A DNA stretch of 64,000 nucleotides from Pseudohongiella nitratireducens (GTDB taxonomy: Bacteria; Pseudomonadota; Gammaproteobacteria; Pseudomonadales; Pseudohongiellaceae). The notes under the pieces are model-generated. The model was not told the DNA's origin. It searched no databases and saw only the letters and a program-made list of their open reading frames with translations. Positions within the stretch are counted from its first letter, which is position 1. Each line of letters begins with the position of its first letter. The stretch is taken from assembly GCF_001642735.1 (NCBI RefSeq), contig NZ_LWHM01000003.1, positions 124,001-188,000 on the forward strand, written 5' to 3'. A program made the translations under genes and the position numbers. Shown piece after piece: positions 34,503 through 43,709 of the stretch.

Positions 34503-35702
34503 ATGGACGACGTGACGCAAACAGACATCGCAATCATTGGTGGCGGGCTCGCAGGCGCTGCGATGGCAGCATCTCTGGCTGACAGTGAGTACTCAGTAAC
34601 ACTGCTGGACGCCCGGCCATGGCCTGATTCTCCGGATTTGACTGACAAGCATCAGCCACGCGTCAGTGCGGTCACGCCCGGAACAATCAAATTCCTGAAA
34701 ACACTCGGCGCCTGGGAGCAGATCCCGGCATCAAGAGTCAGCCCTTACACCCGCATGCATGTTCGGGAAGCGGACGGTACAGGCGAAATCAACTTTTCTG
34801 CCGATGACCTTCGCATCGACTCGCTGGGCTGTATCGTTGAGAATCACCTGATCCAGGCAGCACTCCTGGCAAAACTGAATGCCTCAGTCAATGTGCGCAC
34901 CCTCGCTCCCACCACTGTCACTGCCTGCGAAAGGCTGCGCGACCACAATCTGCTTAACCTTTCCGATGGCAAGTCATTACGCGCCAGGCTCGTCATCGCC
35001 GCCGACGGTGCGCGCTCGCCGATGCGGGACCTGCTAAAAATCCCCGTGCGCGCCTGGGACTACCACCACCATGCCATTGTGACTACGGTTTATACCGAGC
35101 AACCACATCAGCAAACTGCCCGACAAATATTCCACGATGAGGGCGTCCTGGCGTTTCTGCCTTTATCTGCAGCTGGCCCAGAATCTGAGGGCCAGCACGC
35201 CTGCTCAATCGTCTGGTCAGTACAGCCTGATCAGGCAGAAACGATGATGGTGATGGATGATCAGCAATTCCTTGCAGCACTGGGACATCGCAGTGAATAC
35301 TGGCTCGGTGACATTAAAGCCTGTGAGCAACGCTTCAGTTTCCCGCTACGCCAGTGCCATGCCCGGCGCTATTTCCAGGACGGTGTCGTGTTAATCGGTG
35401 ACGCCGCCCACAGCATTCACCCTCTGGCTGGCCAGGGGGCCAACCTGGGTTTCCAGGATGTCGCCTGCTTAAGCCGCATTATCAAACAGGGCGACAGGGA
35501 GTTAACTGACCCGGTCTTGCTCCGACGCTACCAACGTGAACGCCGTCCAGCCAATTTGCTGATGGCAGGGGTCATGGAAGGCTTCAAACAGCTTTATGCC
35601 GATCAACCACTGCCCATCCGCTGGTTGCGCAACAAAGGCATGCACTATGCTGGCCAGTGGCCGCTCATCAAAAACGAACTGGTTCGTCAGGCGCTTGCCT
35701 AG
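34503..35702 (+). CDS. ubiI: UbiH/UbiF/VisC family ubiquinone hydroxylase, probably UbiI
   Basis: Second FAD monooxygenase of ubiquinone synthesis, 399 residues. It has IAIIGGGLAGAAMAASL, QPRVSAVTPGTIKFLKTLGAW, CIVENHLIQAALL and the FAD motif GVVLIGDAAHSIHPLAGQGANLG. By analogy with E. coli pepP-ubiH-ubiI it is most likely UbiI (C5 hydroxylation), but UbiF or UbiM activity cannot be excluded by eye. The ATG at 34503 is preferred to a TTG at 34485. It needs its own promoter because the maoC gene intervenes in the opposite direction. Confidence 0.87.
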   Translation: MDDVTQTDIAIIGGGLAGAAMAASLADSEYSVTLLDARPWPDSPDLTDKHQPRVSAVTPGTIKFLKTLGAWEQIPASRVSPYTRMHVREADGTGEINFSADDLRIDSLGCIVENHLIQAALLAKLNASVNVRTLAPTTVTACERLRDHNLLNLSDGKSLRARLVIAADGARSPMRDLLKIPVRAWDYHHHAIVTTVYTEQPHQQTARQIFHDEGVLAFLPLSAAGPESEGQHACSIVWSVQPDQAETMMVMDDQQFLAALGHRSEYWLGDIKACEQRFSFPLRQCHARRYFQDGVVLIGDAAHSIHPLAGQGANLGFQDVACLSRIIKQGDRELTDPVLLRRYQRERRPANLLMAGVMEGFKQLYADQPLPIRWLRNKGMHYAGQWPLIKNELVRQALA

Positions 35703-35822
35703 CACTATACCCAAAGACCACCTGGACCGGCCCTGAGATTTAACGCAACATTCTCGTTAAAGATTCAGCGCTGCTGGCCGATTGCTTGGAATACCGATCT
35801 TTTGTTTCCGAGGAATTGCTAC

Positions 35823-36011
35823 ATGAGCCAACAAGCCAATTGGCCGTTTGATGTGGATTTGAGTGGTCTGGATACTGGCAGTATTACCAACATCATCCAG
35901 GACATTGAAAACCATTTACCCTTGCTGACAACAGAAAGTGACATGCAGGAGCTGTTGCGCGTAAAGCAGCGCTTCGAAGATGAGTTGATGGAAAGCCACC
36001 GACTGCATTAA
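35823..36011 (+). CDS. small acidic protein, unrecognised
   Basis: A 62-residue soluble protein, MSQQANWPFDVDLSGLD at the start and a helical C-terminal half rich in Glu/Leu (DMQELLRVKQRFEDELMES). No signal peptide, membrane helix or known motif. The ATG at 35823 has CGAGGAATT at a good distance; a TTG at 35802 is rejected. A 7-bp hairpin (35739-35745 with 35755-35761) separates it from ubiI. Function unknown; it could be a partner or adaptor protein. Confidence 0.65.
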   Translation: MSQQANWPFDVDLSGLDTGSITNIIQDIENHLPLLTTESDMQELLRVKQRFEDELMESHRLH

Positions 36012-36133
36012 TCCTTTCCTCCTGGGCCGCAGCATCATGCATCAGATAAGTGCTGAGGGCCTGTATTCCTGTCTCATTTTGCCCTATGCTGTTACCAGCG
36101 CACCCGACCGTGCCTGGAAAACAAACAATAAAT

Positions 36134-36149
36134 TACCTCAACTGAGGTA
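36134..36149. promoter_or_regulatory. candidate operator upstream of the exported methyltransferase
   Basis: TACCTCAACTGAGGTA is a perfect inverted repeat of 7-bp arms with two-base spacer, followed directly by TACCTATACGGTA, a second TACC/GGTA dyad. It ends 30 bases before the start codon, where an operator would act. The factor is unknown. Confidence 0.35.
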
Positions 36150-36179
36150 TACCTATACGGTAAATTGGAGGGTAATAAC

Positions 36180-36911
36180 GTGAAGAAATTGATTAGCCTG
36201 GTCGTAGTGACGATGTTACTGGGCACACAAGCCCATGCCATCGATAAAGCCAGCCTGAACAACCAGCTGGATAATCCGGGTCGCCCGGCAGCAGACAAAG
36301 AACGTGATGAATCACGCCAGCCTGCTGAAGTCCTGGATTTTCTTGGCCTGGAAGAAGGCATGACAGCTCTGGATGTCATGGCATCAGGCGGCTGGTACAC
36401 AGAAGTGCTTTCCTACGCTGTTGGCCCAAATGGCAAGGTGCTGATGCAAAACAGCCCTCGTTCACTGGGCATGCGTAACACCGAAGAAAACGTACAGGCC
36501 CGGCTTGCTGGCGACCGCCTGCCGAATGTTGAGCGCGTCAATGAGGACATTGATGCCATGAGCGTTCCGGATGGCTCCGTGGACTTTGCTATCACAGCCC
36601 TGAACTTCCATGACCTCTACAACTCCGACCCGGCAGCCGCACAAGCCATGCTGGCTGGCGTAAAGGATGCGTTGAAAAGCGGTGGTATCCTGGGTGTACT
36701 TGATCACCGCGGCAATACCGGTGCAGACAATGCCACTTTGCACCGTATTACCCTGGACGAAGTGGCCATGGCGCTGACTGAAGCCGGTTTCCACATTGTA
36801 GGTGTCAGCGACGTGCTGCACAATGACAGCGACGATCGCACCGTTGGGCCTTTTGACCCCAGCCTGGAGCGCAATACAGATCGCCTGGTCGTTAAGGCCA
36901 TGAAACCGTAA
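36180..36911 (+). CDS. class I SAM-dependent methyltransferase-like protein with signal peptide
   Basis: A 243-residue protein whose first 20 residues (KKLISLVVVTMLLGTQAHA) form a Sec signal peptide, followed by a Rossmann methyltransferase domain: motif I ALDVMASGGWYTEVLS, a central DIDAMSVPDGSVDFAI and GGILGVLDHRG. Start is GTG at 36180 with GGAGGG eight bases upstream. SAM is not expected in the periplasm, so this may be a non-catalytic or differently used fold, or a lipid/quinone-related enzyme at the membrane. Families like this are common in marine gammaproteobacteria; role unknown. Confidence 0.85.
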   Translation: MKKLISLVVVTMLLGTQAHAIDKASLNNQLDNPGRPAADKERDESRQPAEVLDFLGLEEGMTALDVMASGGWYTEVLSYAVGPNGKVLMQNSPRSLGMRNTEENVQARLAGDRLPNVERVNEDIDAMSVPDGSVDFAITALNFHDLYNSDPAAAQAMLAGVKDALKSGGILGVLDHRGNTGADNATLHRITLDEVAMALTEAGFHIVGVSDVLHNDSDDRTVGPFDPSLERNTDRLVVKAMKP

Positions 36912-36980
36912 ATCACTTTTGTCCGTATACATAACGGACGCCTGAAAGCCTCCTCAGCAAGGAGCCAGGTAAACTCTCCC

Positions 36981-37002
36981 GACCGCGCCAATTGGCGCGG
37001 TC
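36981..37002. repeat. 22-bp perfect palindrome before the ABC exporter gene
   Basis: A perfect palindrome with half GACCGCGCCAA (36981-36991) and its complement (36992-37002), ending 21 bases before the ABC transporter start. As RNA it would form a hairpin of up to 9-10 bp; there is no T-run. It could be the terminator of the methyltransferase gene or a repressor site. Confidence 0.5.
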
Positions 37003-37022
37003 AGACTATTTAAGACGTAACT

Positions 37023-38846
37023 TTGACAACACCCCTTTCCTGGATAAAACGATTTTTCTCGGTATTCCGTTACAGCGCCGTTGCCGTTGAGATAGTCTGG
37101 CAAGCCAGTGTATTGCTGACGCTTTCCATGGCCATGGCAACGCTGTTTGCCGGCCTGCTGCCCGCCGCCATCGCCTGGGTCGGCCAACTGATTGTGGATA
37201 CGGTGGTAGCGGCCATTGACGCCTCCGGCGAAGCCCGCGACCAGCATACCCGCCAGCTATTGCAATACGTTGTGCTGGAGGCCTTTCTGGTGATCCTGCT
37301 GACGGGCGCGCAAAAGATCAACACCGTTTGCCAGTCTATTCTTCGCGCCTTGCTGGGCAATGAAGTCAATGTGCGCATTCTCAAGAAAGCGCTTACGCTG
37401 GAGCTGGCAGATTTTGAAGACTCCGAATACTACGACAAACTCATACGGGCAAGACGCGAAGCGTCCAGCCGGCCATTAAGCCTGGTCATCGCCACCTTCG
37501 ACCTGATCCGTGATGGTATCTCGCTGATCAGTTATGGCGTACTGTTGCTGCAATTTTCTGTCTGGGCCGTGCTGTTACTGGGCCTGGCTGGTATCCCGGC
37601 ATTCCTTGCCGAAGCCCGTTTCTCTGGAGAAGCATTCCGCAACCAGCGACGTCGCTCTGCCGAGCGCCGCATGCAGGTCTACCTGGAAATGGTGTTGACC
37701 CGCGAGGACGGTGTCAAAGAGGTCAAGCTGATGCAACTTGGCAAGCACTTCCTGCAGCGCTATGTGGATATCTTCCGCAACATTTACAAAGAGGATCGCA
37801 GCCTGGTCCTGAGAAGAGGCGTCTGGGGTTACCTCCTGGGGCTGCTGGCCAGCTTTGCTTTTTACGGCGCTTATGGCTGGGTCGCCTTTGCCGCTGTGGC
37901 CGGAGCAATCACACTGGGCCAGATGACTATGTACATTGGTGTATTCCGGCAGGGGCAATCTGCTGTTACCAGCTGCCTGGCGGCGATTAACCGGATGTAT
38001 GAGGACAACCTTTACCTGTCCAACCTGACAGAATTCCTCGGCCACAATGTACCGGAACCCAGTGGCGAACAAACAGTCGGGCCAGATCCTGATGACGGTA
38101 TTCGTTTTGAACATGTCACCTTCAAGTACCCCGGTACTCCCAAGCCCGCCCTGGATCAGGTCAGTTTTCACATCAGACCGGGTGAAAGCCTGGCCATTGT
38201 CGGTGAAAATGGCTCCGGCAAGACGACTCTCATCAAGCTGCTGACGCGCCTGTATACCCCAACTTCCGGTCGCATCCTGTTTCAGGGGCTGAACTTGCAG
38301 GAATGGGATGTGGATGTCTTGCGTGGCAAACTGGCCGTCATCTTTCAGGATTTTAACCGCTACCAGCTCAAAGTCGGTGAAAACATTGGTGTCGGCAATA
38401 CCCAATTACTGACTGACAGCGCACAAATTGAGACAGCAGCAGAGAAAGGGCTGGCCGCTGAATTCATTCGCCAGATGCCCGAGCAGTACAACACCCAGCT
38501 CGGTACCTGGTTTCGCGACGGCAAAGAGCTTTCCGGTGGACAATGGCAGAAAATCGCCTTGGGCCGGGCCTTTATGCGCGAAGATGCCGATGTCCTTATT
38601 CTGGATGAGCCTACCGCTGCCATGGACGCACGGGCAGAAGCAGAAATTTTTGCTCATTTCCGAGAGCTGACCAGCAACCGGATGTCGATCATTATTTCGC
38701 ACCGCTTCTCCACCGTGCGCATTGCCGACCAGATTCTGGTAATGGATCAGGGCGTGGTTCTGGAACGGGGAGACCACGACTCACTATTGGCGCAAAATGG
38801 CCAATACGCCCGCCTGTTCCGCTTACAGGCTAAAGGGTACCAGTAG
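37023..38846 (+). CDS. ABC exporter, fused permease and ATPase
   Basis: A 607-residue half-transporter: six-helix permease domain (about residues 20-330) and C-terminal ATPase with Walker A GENGSGKT at 394-401, Q-loop IFQDFNRYQ, signature ELSGGQWQKIALGRAF and Walker B DVLILDEPTAAMD. The coupling region LADFEDSEYYDKLIRAR is typical of peptide/lantibiotic-type exporters of this subgroup. It would act as a homodimer. Substrate unknown; no precursor peptide gene was found alongside. The start is a TTG at 37023, just after an in-frame stop, with no good ribosome binding site, so the N-terminus is uncertain. Confidence 0.92.
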   Translation: MTTPLSWIKRFFSVFRYSAVAVEIVWQASVLLTLSMAMATLFAGLLPAAIAWVGQLIVDTVVAAIDASGEARDQHTRQLLQYVVLEAFLVILLTGAQKINTVCQSILRALLGNEVNVRILKKALTLELADFEDSEYYDKLIRARREASSRPLSLVIATFDLIRDGISLISYGVLLLQFSVWAVLLLGLAGIPAFLAEARFSGEAFRNQRRRSAERRMQVYLEMVLTREDGVKEVKLMQLGKHFLQRYVDIFRNIYKEDRSLVLRRGVWGYLLGLLASFAFYGAYGWVAFAAVAGAITLGQMTMYIGVFRQGQSAVTSCLAAINRMYEDNLYLSNLTEFLGHNVPEPSGEQTVGPDPDDGIRFEHVTFKYPGTPKPALDQVSFHIRPGESLAIVGENGSGKTTLIKLLTRLYTPTSGRILFQGLNLQEWDVDVLRGKLAVIFQDFNRYQLKVGENIGVGNTQLLTDSAQIETAAEKGLAAEFIRQMPEQYNTQLGTWFRDGKELSGGQWQKIALGRAFMREDADVLILDEPTAAMDARAEAEIFAHFRELTSNRMSIIISHRFSTVRIADQILVMDQGVVLERGDHDSLLAQNGQYARLFRLQAKGYQ

Positions 38847-38912
38847 CCATACCTGTTTCCATCGCTTCATGCTATCGTCCGGTGCAAAGCCAGGTACATG
38901 GAGGAAAGATTG

Positions 38913-39641
38913 ATGGCTGGACTACTCGAAAATCAGAGCATCATCATTACAGGCGGAACACGGGGCATTGGCCGGGCAATTGCCGAGGCCTGTCTGACAG
39001 AAGGGGCCAGGGTGCTGATTACCGGTCGCTCACAGGAAAGCGTGGATGCTTTGCTGGCAGACATCAAACACGATCATTTATCCGGCATGGCCGCAGATGT
39101 CGCCGACGAAGCACGTACGGCTGAGGTTTTTGCAGAAGCTAAATCGCGGTTCGGACGCATTCATGCCCTGGTCAACAATGCCGGTATTGCCCGTGCTGGC
39201 GCCGTCGACAAGCTACGGGCCAAAGACTTCCAGATGGTCATGGACACCAATCTCACGGGAGCCTTTCTATACAGCCGCGAAGCGTTTCGCGTCATGAAAC
39301 CTGCTGGTGGTGGCCGCATCCTTAACATCGGCAGCATCTCCAGCCAGACGCCTCGCTACGGCTCTGTCCCCTATACCACCAGCAAATTCGGCTTACAGGG
39401 CATGACCCGGGCGTTGCAAGTTGATGGCAGAGAGCATGGCATCATGGTCAGTTGTCTGCACCCTGGCAATGTCTACACTGACATATGGGATAAAGCGCCA
39501 ACAGGTGTTGTCGAAGAACCCAAGATGGAAGTGAAAGATATCGCCAGGGTAGCGGTTCTCATGCTAAGCATGCCGGAAAATACCACCATGATAGATGCCA
39601 CGGTGCTCGACCCGCGTCAGCCGTTTCTTGGCCGGGGCTAG
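38913..39641 (+). CDS. short-chain dehydrogenase/reductase
   Basis: A 242-residue NAD(P)-dependent SDR. It has the cofactor motif TGGTRGIG, NNAG, the catalytic Ser in NIGSISSQ and the YxxxK pair in PYTTSKFG. Substrate is not predictable. The ATG at 38913 has GGAGGAAAG upstream; the ATG 15 bases earlier overlaps that site. It lies 66 bases after the ABC exporter and 44 before the SMP-30 gene on the same strand, so a shared transcript is possible. Confidence 0.93.
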   Translation: MAGLLENQSIIITGGTRGIGRAIAEACLTEGARVLITGRSQESVDALLADIKHDHLSGMAADVADEARTAEVFAEAKSRFGRIHALVNNAGIARAGAVDKLRAKDFQMVMDTNLTGAFLYSREAFRVMKPAGGGRILNIGSISSQTPRYGSVPYTTSKFGLQGMTRALQVDGREHGIMVSCLHPGNVYTDIWDKAPTGVVEEPKMEVKDIARVAVLMLSMPENTTMIDATVLDPRQPFLGRG

Positions 39642-39685
39642 AACCTGACAGCTGGCCTGAATCAATTACATAATGGAGGTTAGTA

Positions 39686-40576
39686 ATGAAGCACGATTTT
39701 GATAAATGGAAAAAGATCCGGTTCACAGCTTTGCTGGGGCTACTGCTCGCCAATCCGTTGCAAGCACAGGATCTGATTGAACAAGGTGCAGAGGTGGAGC
39801 TGCTGAGCGACGCCTTCACCTTCACTGAAGGCCCAATCGCTGATGCCAACGGGAATGTTTACTTTTCGGACATTCCAGCCAACCGGATTCATGTCTGGAC
39901 ACTGGAAGGAGAGCTTGAGACGTTTCGTGAAAACAGCAATAGCGCCAATGGACTTTTCTTTGATCAGGATTGGCGATTGCATGCCGCCGAAGGCGGTGGA
40001 CGCATTACCCGAATGAATGACATGGCTGAAGTCACTGTCCTGAGCGACAGCTATGACGGCGCACCATACAATAGCCCCAATGATCTCTGGATCGACGGGG
40101 AGGGCGGCATTTATTTCAGCGACCCGCGCTATGGCAATGAAAGCAATTTGCCACAACCGGGTTACTACGTTTACTACCTGGCGCCCGGTGCTGAACAGGC
40201 CCAACTGATTATCACGGACCTGGAACGGCCCAACGGTATCATTGGCACGCGGGATGGCGACACACTATATGTAGCCGACCACGGTGGCAACAGGACCTAC
40301 GCCTATGACATTAATGCTCCTGGCGAATTGGGTGACCGGCGCGTCATTGCCAACCAGGGCTCAGATGGCGTAACACTCGATGAAAACGGAAATCTGTACT
40401 TGACCGAAGGGCGCAACATTAATATCTACAGTTCACTGGGTCAGCCGTTGCAGTCACTGACATTCCCCATGGCACCTGCCAACATGACGTTTGGCGGACC
40501 CAACCGGGATATCCTGTTTGTCACGGCCCGCAGCCATCTTTATGCATTGGAGATGAACGTTCGGGGCATGTACTGA
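39686..40576 (+). CDS. SMP-30/gluconolactonase family protein, exported
   Basis: A 296-residue six-bladed propeller hydrolase. A signal peptide (cleavage near PLQAQ, residue 29) sends it to the periplasm. Metal-site motifs of the family appear: FTFTEGPIADANGNVYFSD (Glu ligand), YNSPNDLWIDGEGGIYFSD (Asn) and a later Asp in TLYVADHGGN. Members hydrolyse lactones, often gluconolactone; with a PQQ sugar dehydrogenase at 23800 a sugar-acid lactone is a reasonable but unproven substrate. GGAGG precedes the ATG. Confidence 0.92.
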   Translation: MKHDFDKWKKIRFTALLGLLLANPLQAQDLIEQGAEVELLSDAFTFTEGPIADANGNVYFSDIPANRIHVWTLEGELETFRENSNSANGLFFDQDWRLHAAEGGGRITRMNDMAEVTVLSDSYDGAPYNSPNDLWIDGEGGIYFSDPRYGNESNLPQPGYYVYYLAPGAEQAQLIITDLERPNGIIGTRDGDTLYVADHGGNRTYAYDINAPGELGDRRVIANQGSDGVTLDENGNLYLTEGRNINIYSSLGQPLQSLTFPMAPANMTFGGPNRDILFVTARSHLYALEMNVRGMY

Positions 40577-40659
40577 ATCGTATTGCACAGTCTTAACATG
40601 TAGCGTCCTTTGTCTGTTGCGTCTTTTGTACTCCTGTACAGAACCCGCAACCGAAACCA

Positions 40660-40695
40660 AAAAAAGCAGGCCACTGATTCAGGGCCTGCTTTTTT
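40660..40695. terminator. bidirectional intrinsic terminator
   Basis: Stem AAAAAAGCAGGCC (40660-40672) with GGCCTGCTTTTTT (40683-40695) and a ten-base loop. The flanking A- and T-runs serve both the SMP-30 gene (plus) and ahpF (minus). Confidence 0.9.
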
Positions 40696-40742
40696 ATGAG
40701 ACGCGCCAGCACGGGTCTGTTAAACAGACAGGGTCAGGAAGC

Positions 40743-42296
40743 TCAGTTTCGAATCAGATAATCAAAGGCACTCAGCGCAGCCCTTGAACCTTCGCCCATC
40801 GCGATGACAATCTGCTTGTACGGAACAGTTGTCACATCACCGGCGGCAAACACGCCAGAGATACTGGTCTGGCCGCGATTATCAATCTCGATTTCCCCAA
40901 ACTTGCTCACCTCCAGCGTATCTTTGATCCATTCACTGTTGGGCAACAAACCAATCTGGACAAACACACCTTCCAGATCAACGGTCTTGCTTTCATCCGT
41001 GACGCGGTCCTTGTAAATCAGGCCATTCACTTTTTTGCCATCCCCCAGCACCTCTGTGGTTTGTGCGCTGGTGATCACATCCACGTTAGCCAGGCTGCGC
41101 AGTTTGCGCTGCAATACTTCGTCGGCTTTCAATGTATCAGCAAATTCCAGCACAGTGACATGTGCCACAAGACCGGCCAGATCTATCGCCGCTTCTATAC
41201 CGGAATTACCACCACCGACGACGGCAACACGCTTACCTTTAAAAAGCGGGCCATCACAGTGCGGGCAGTATGCAACACCCTTATTGCGGTACTCCTGTTC
41301 ACCCGGAACCCCCAGCTCTCGCCAGCGGGCGCCAGTACTCACAATCAAGGACCTGGTTTTCAGTGAGGCACCATTAGCAAATTTCACTTCATGCAGACCA
41401 CCCTGTTCAGCTGCAGGAATCAGCTTTTCGGCACGCTGAAGGTTCATGATATCCACATCGTACTGCTTCACATGTTCTTCCAGCTCACGTGCCAGCTTGG
41501 GGCCTTCCGTTTCCTGAACAGAAATGAAATTTTCAATAGCCATGGTATCAAGCACCTGGCCACCGAAGCGCTCAGCTGCAACGCCAGTACGGATACCTTT
41601 TCTGGCGGCATAAATCGCTGCAGCGGCGCCAGCAGGCCCGCCACCAACGACGAGAACATCATACGCCTCTTTCTCGCTCATTTTCTCAGCTTCACGCTCA
41701 GCAGCACCCGTGTCAATTTTCGCCAGAATTTCTTCCACGCCAACCCGGCCTTGTTCAAATGGCTCACCATTCAGATAAACACTTGGCACCGACATGATTT
41801 CTCGTGACTCTACTTCATCCTGGAACAGCGCACCGTCAATCGCAACGTGTTGGATATTCGGATTCAACACCGCCATGGTATTCAGTGCCTGTACCACATC
41901 CGGGCAGTTCTGGCAGGACAGGGAGAAATAGGTTTCAAAGTGATACTCACCCTCAATGCTCTCAATCTGCGCTTTTGTCTCATCGCTGATTTTTGGCGGA
42001 TGGCCGCCGGTCTGCAGCAAAGCCAGAATCAGAGAAGTAAACTCATGCCCCATCGGGATGCCAGCGAACGTCAGGTGCATGTCGGCATCCGGGCGTTCAA
42101 GCCGGAAAGAAGGGCGGCGCTCATCAATACCGTCTTCGCTCAGGGTAATATGCTCACTGAGTGAAGCAATATCCTGGAGCAGTGAGCGGAGTTCATCTGA
42201 CTTGGCACCATCATCCAATGAGGCGACAATCGTAAATGGTCGACTGACTTTCTCCAGGTAGGCCTGTAACTGCGTTTTCATGCTAGCGTCTAACAT
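40743..42296 (-). CDS. ahpF: alkyl hydroperoxide reductase subunit F
   Basis: Flavoprotein disulfide reductase that passes electrons from NADH to AhpC. The 517-residue protein has the N-terminal tandem thioredoxin-like domain with CQNC (C128/C131) and the thioredoxin-reductase-like part with FAD motif [21 protein letters not shown], redox CPHC in [13 protein letters not shown] motif [10 protein letters not shown] and [31 protein letters not shown] matches the family N-terminus, so I start at 42296 rather than two codons earlier. It lies downstream of ahpC with a terminator between. Confidence 0.96.
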   Translation of the reverse strand: MLDASMKTQLQAYLEKVSRPFTIVASLDDGAKSDELRSLLQDIASLSEHITLSEDGIDERRPSFRLERPDADMHLTFAGIPMGHEFTSLILALLQTGGHPPKISDETKAQIESIEGEYHFETYFSLSCQNCPDVVQALNTMAVLNPNIQHVAIDGALFQDEVESREIMSVPSVYLNGEPFEQGRVGVEEILAKIDTGAAEREAEKMSEKEAYDVLVVGGGPAGAAAAIYAARKGIRTGVAAERFGGQVLDTMAIENFISVQETEGPKLARELEEHVKQYDVDIMNLQRAEKLIPAAEQGGLHEVKFANGASLKTRSLIVSTGARWRELGVPGEQEYRNKGVAYCPHCDGPLFKGKRVAVVGGGNSGIEAAIDLAGLVAHVTVLEFADTLKADEVLQRKLRSLANVDVITSAQTTEVLGDGKKVNGLIYKDRVTDESKTVDLEGVFVQIGLLPNSEWIKDTLEVSKFGEIEIDNRGQTSISGVFAAGDVTTVPYKQIVIAMGEGSRAALSAFDYLIRN

Positions 42297-42351
42297 TTCC
42301 ATTTATCCTCAAATCGGTCAATTCTGGTGCCATTTCGCAAATTTCGGGCGT

Positions 42352-42385
42352 AAAAAAGCCCGGACGAATAAAATCGCCCGGGCTT
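42352..42385 (-). terminator. terminator/attenuator between ahpC and ahpF
   Basis: Minus-strand hairpin AAGCCCGG...CCGGGCTT followed by T6, in the ahpC-ahpF gap. It would make ahpC more abundant than ahpF by partial read-through, consistent with AhpC being needed in excess. Confidence 0.8.
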
Positions 42386-42426
42386 GATCGGGCTGGTTTA
42401 GCCTCTGACTGGGAAAACAGTCAGAA

Positions 42427-42990
42427 TTAGATTTTGCCAACCAGGTCCAGAGAAGGTGCCAGTGTTTCTTCACCTTCTTTCCATTTAGCCGGGCAAACCT
42501 CATTTGGGTTCTTGGCAACGTACTGAGCCGCTTTCACTTTTCTCAGCAATTCGTCAGCATCACGACCGATGTTGCCGGCAGTGATTTCAACAACCTGGAT
42601 TTTGCCGTCGGGATCAACAACAAAAGTACCGCGCTCAGCCAGGCCACTGTCTTCAATCATGACATCAAAACCACGGCTGATCACACCAGTCGGGTCGCCT
42701 ACCATTGGGTAGTTGATCTTTTTGATTGTCTCTGAGGCATCGTGCCAGGCTTTGTGCGTGAAATGAGTGTCTGTAGAAACGCTGTAAACTTCTACGCCCA
42801 TTTTCTGGAATTCTGCATAGTTATCAGCCAGGTCACCCAGCTCCGTTGGGCAGATGAACGTGAAATCGGCTGGATAGAAGAATACGACTGACCACTTGCC
42901 TTTCAGGTCTGCATCGCTGACTTCAACGAATTCACCATTATGGAAAGCTGTGGCTTTAAAAGGTTTTACTTCCGAATTGATCAATGACAC
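42427..42990 (-). CDS. ahpC: alkyl hydroperoxide reductase subunit C (peroxiredoxin)
   Basis: Typical 2-Cys peroxiredoxin, 187 residues, that reduces H2O2, organic peroxides and peroxynitrite. Peroxidatic Cys47 is in [11 protein letters not shown] and resolving Cys166 in NEVCPAKW. It pairs with AhpF downstream. AAGGAG precedes the ATG. The 238 bp upstream are AT-rich with a TATAAT-like element at 43106-43111 (minus strand) and a CTATCGATAG palindrome (43094-43103), but not the four-part spacing of an OxyR site. Confidence 0.97.
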   Translation of the reverse strand: MSLINSEVKPFKATAFHNGEFVEVSDADLKGKWSVVFFYPADFTFICPTELGDLADNYAEFQKMGVEVYSVSTDTHFTHKAWHDASETIKKINYPMVGDPTGVISRGFDVMIEDSGLAERGTFVVDPDGKIQVVEITAGNIGRDADELLRKVKAAQYVAKNPNEVCPAKWKEGEETLAPSLDLVGKI

Positions 42991-43228
42991 GTAATTACTC
43001 CTTTCAGTTTCCGTGTTTGCAAAATGGCTGTCTCATAGAACGATGCAAAGCATAACGCCTGTTCGCGCTTTGGTAAAATGAAATATTTATTGGCTATCGA
43101 TAGATATTATAAATGACAGCCTAGGTAACCAGCAGCTAGAGTTCAAATAGAGGCAGACAATTAACCATGCATTATACGGAGACTTTGTGACAGCCGATAG
43201 CAAGCTGATGGCAATTAGACCTCTCTTG

Positions 43229-43582
43229 CTAGAAAAAAAGCGTCACGCTGATGTACACCAGGAATATCGCTGCTGCGATGCACACAGTGACTTTTAGAGG
43301 TTCAGACTGGAAACGTTGCCACTGGGTCTCCGCTTCACCAGATTCTTTGGCTTGCTGATACTCGGCCCGGACACGGATTTGACGCTCATGCTGGTAGGCT
43401 TGCAGCAAGGCATTGGCTTTCGCAAAGTCGTCATCATGATGCAGCCACAATCCAGGCATGGAAATACCCCAGTTACCGGGTTTTGTTTCATAAAAATCCA
43501 CTTCGTTCTCGATCAGAAGCTGGCGCACGTCCTCAGCTTCATCGTCTGGGACATTACGTAACCTGAAAAGCAATCTGGCCAT
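43229..43582 (-). CDS. DUF6164 family membrane-tethered protein
   Basis: A 117-residue protein: an N-terminal cytoplasmic domain, MARLLFRLRNVPDDEAEDVRQ, with NWGISMPGLWLHHDDDFAKA typical of DUF6164, a charged helical middle and one C-terminal transmembrane helix (about residues 98-115). The domain resembles the small DUF2007-like fold that binds in trans to unknown partners. The ATG at 43582 is chosen because the longer frame reads back into the gumN promoter. Function unknown. Confidence 0.8.
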   Translation of the reverse strand: MARLLFRLRNVPDDEAEDVRQLLIENEVDFYETKPGNWGISMPGLWLHHDDDFAKANALLQAYQHERQIRVRAEYQQAKESGEAETQWQRFQSEPLKVTVCIAAAIFLVYISVTLFF

Positions 43583-43709
43583 CAGAGAAGAGGCTCCGGT
43601 ACATGATGAAAGGAATAGGCAGTATATGTGTTCTGCTATTTCAGCGGTTGATACTATATCCAACAAAGCGTTAGCAAAAGAGCACAACCAAGTGAAAAAG
43701 GAGTGAACT

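Noticed and set aside
34333-34533. Hydrophobic N-terminal extension of the MaoC protein
   Set aside because: The start at 34332 has a strong AGGAGAG and MaoC dehydratases are soluble; the extension occupies the ubiI promoter region.
43094-43103. CTATCGATAG as an OxyR site for ahpC
   Set aside because: OxyR needs four ATAG/CTAT elements spaced by about seven bases; here a single compact palindrome has the wrong spacing.
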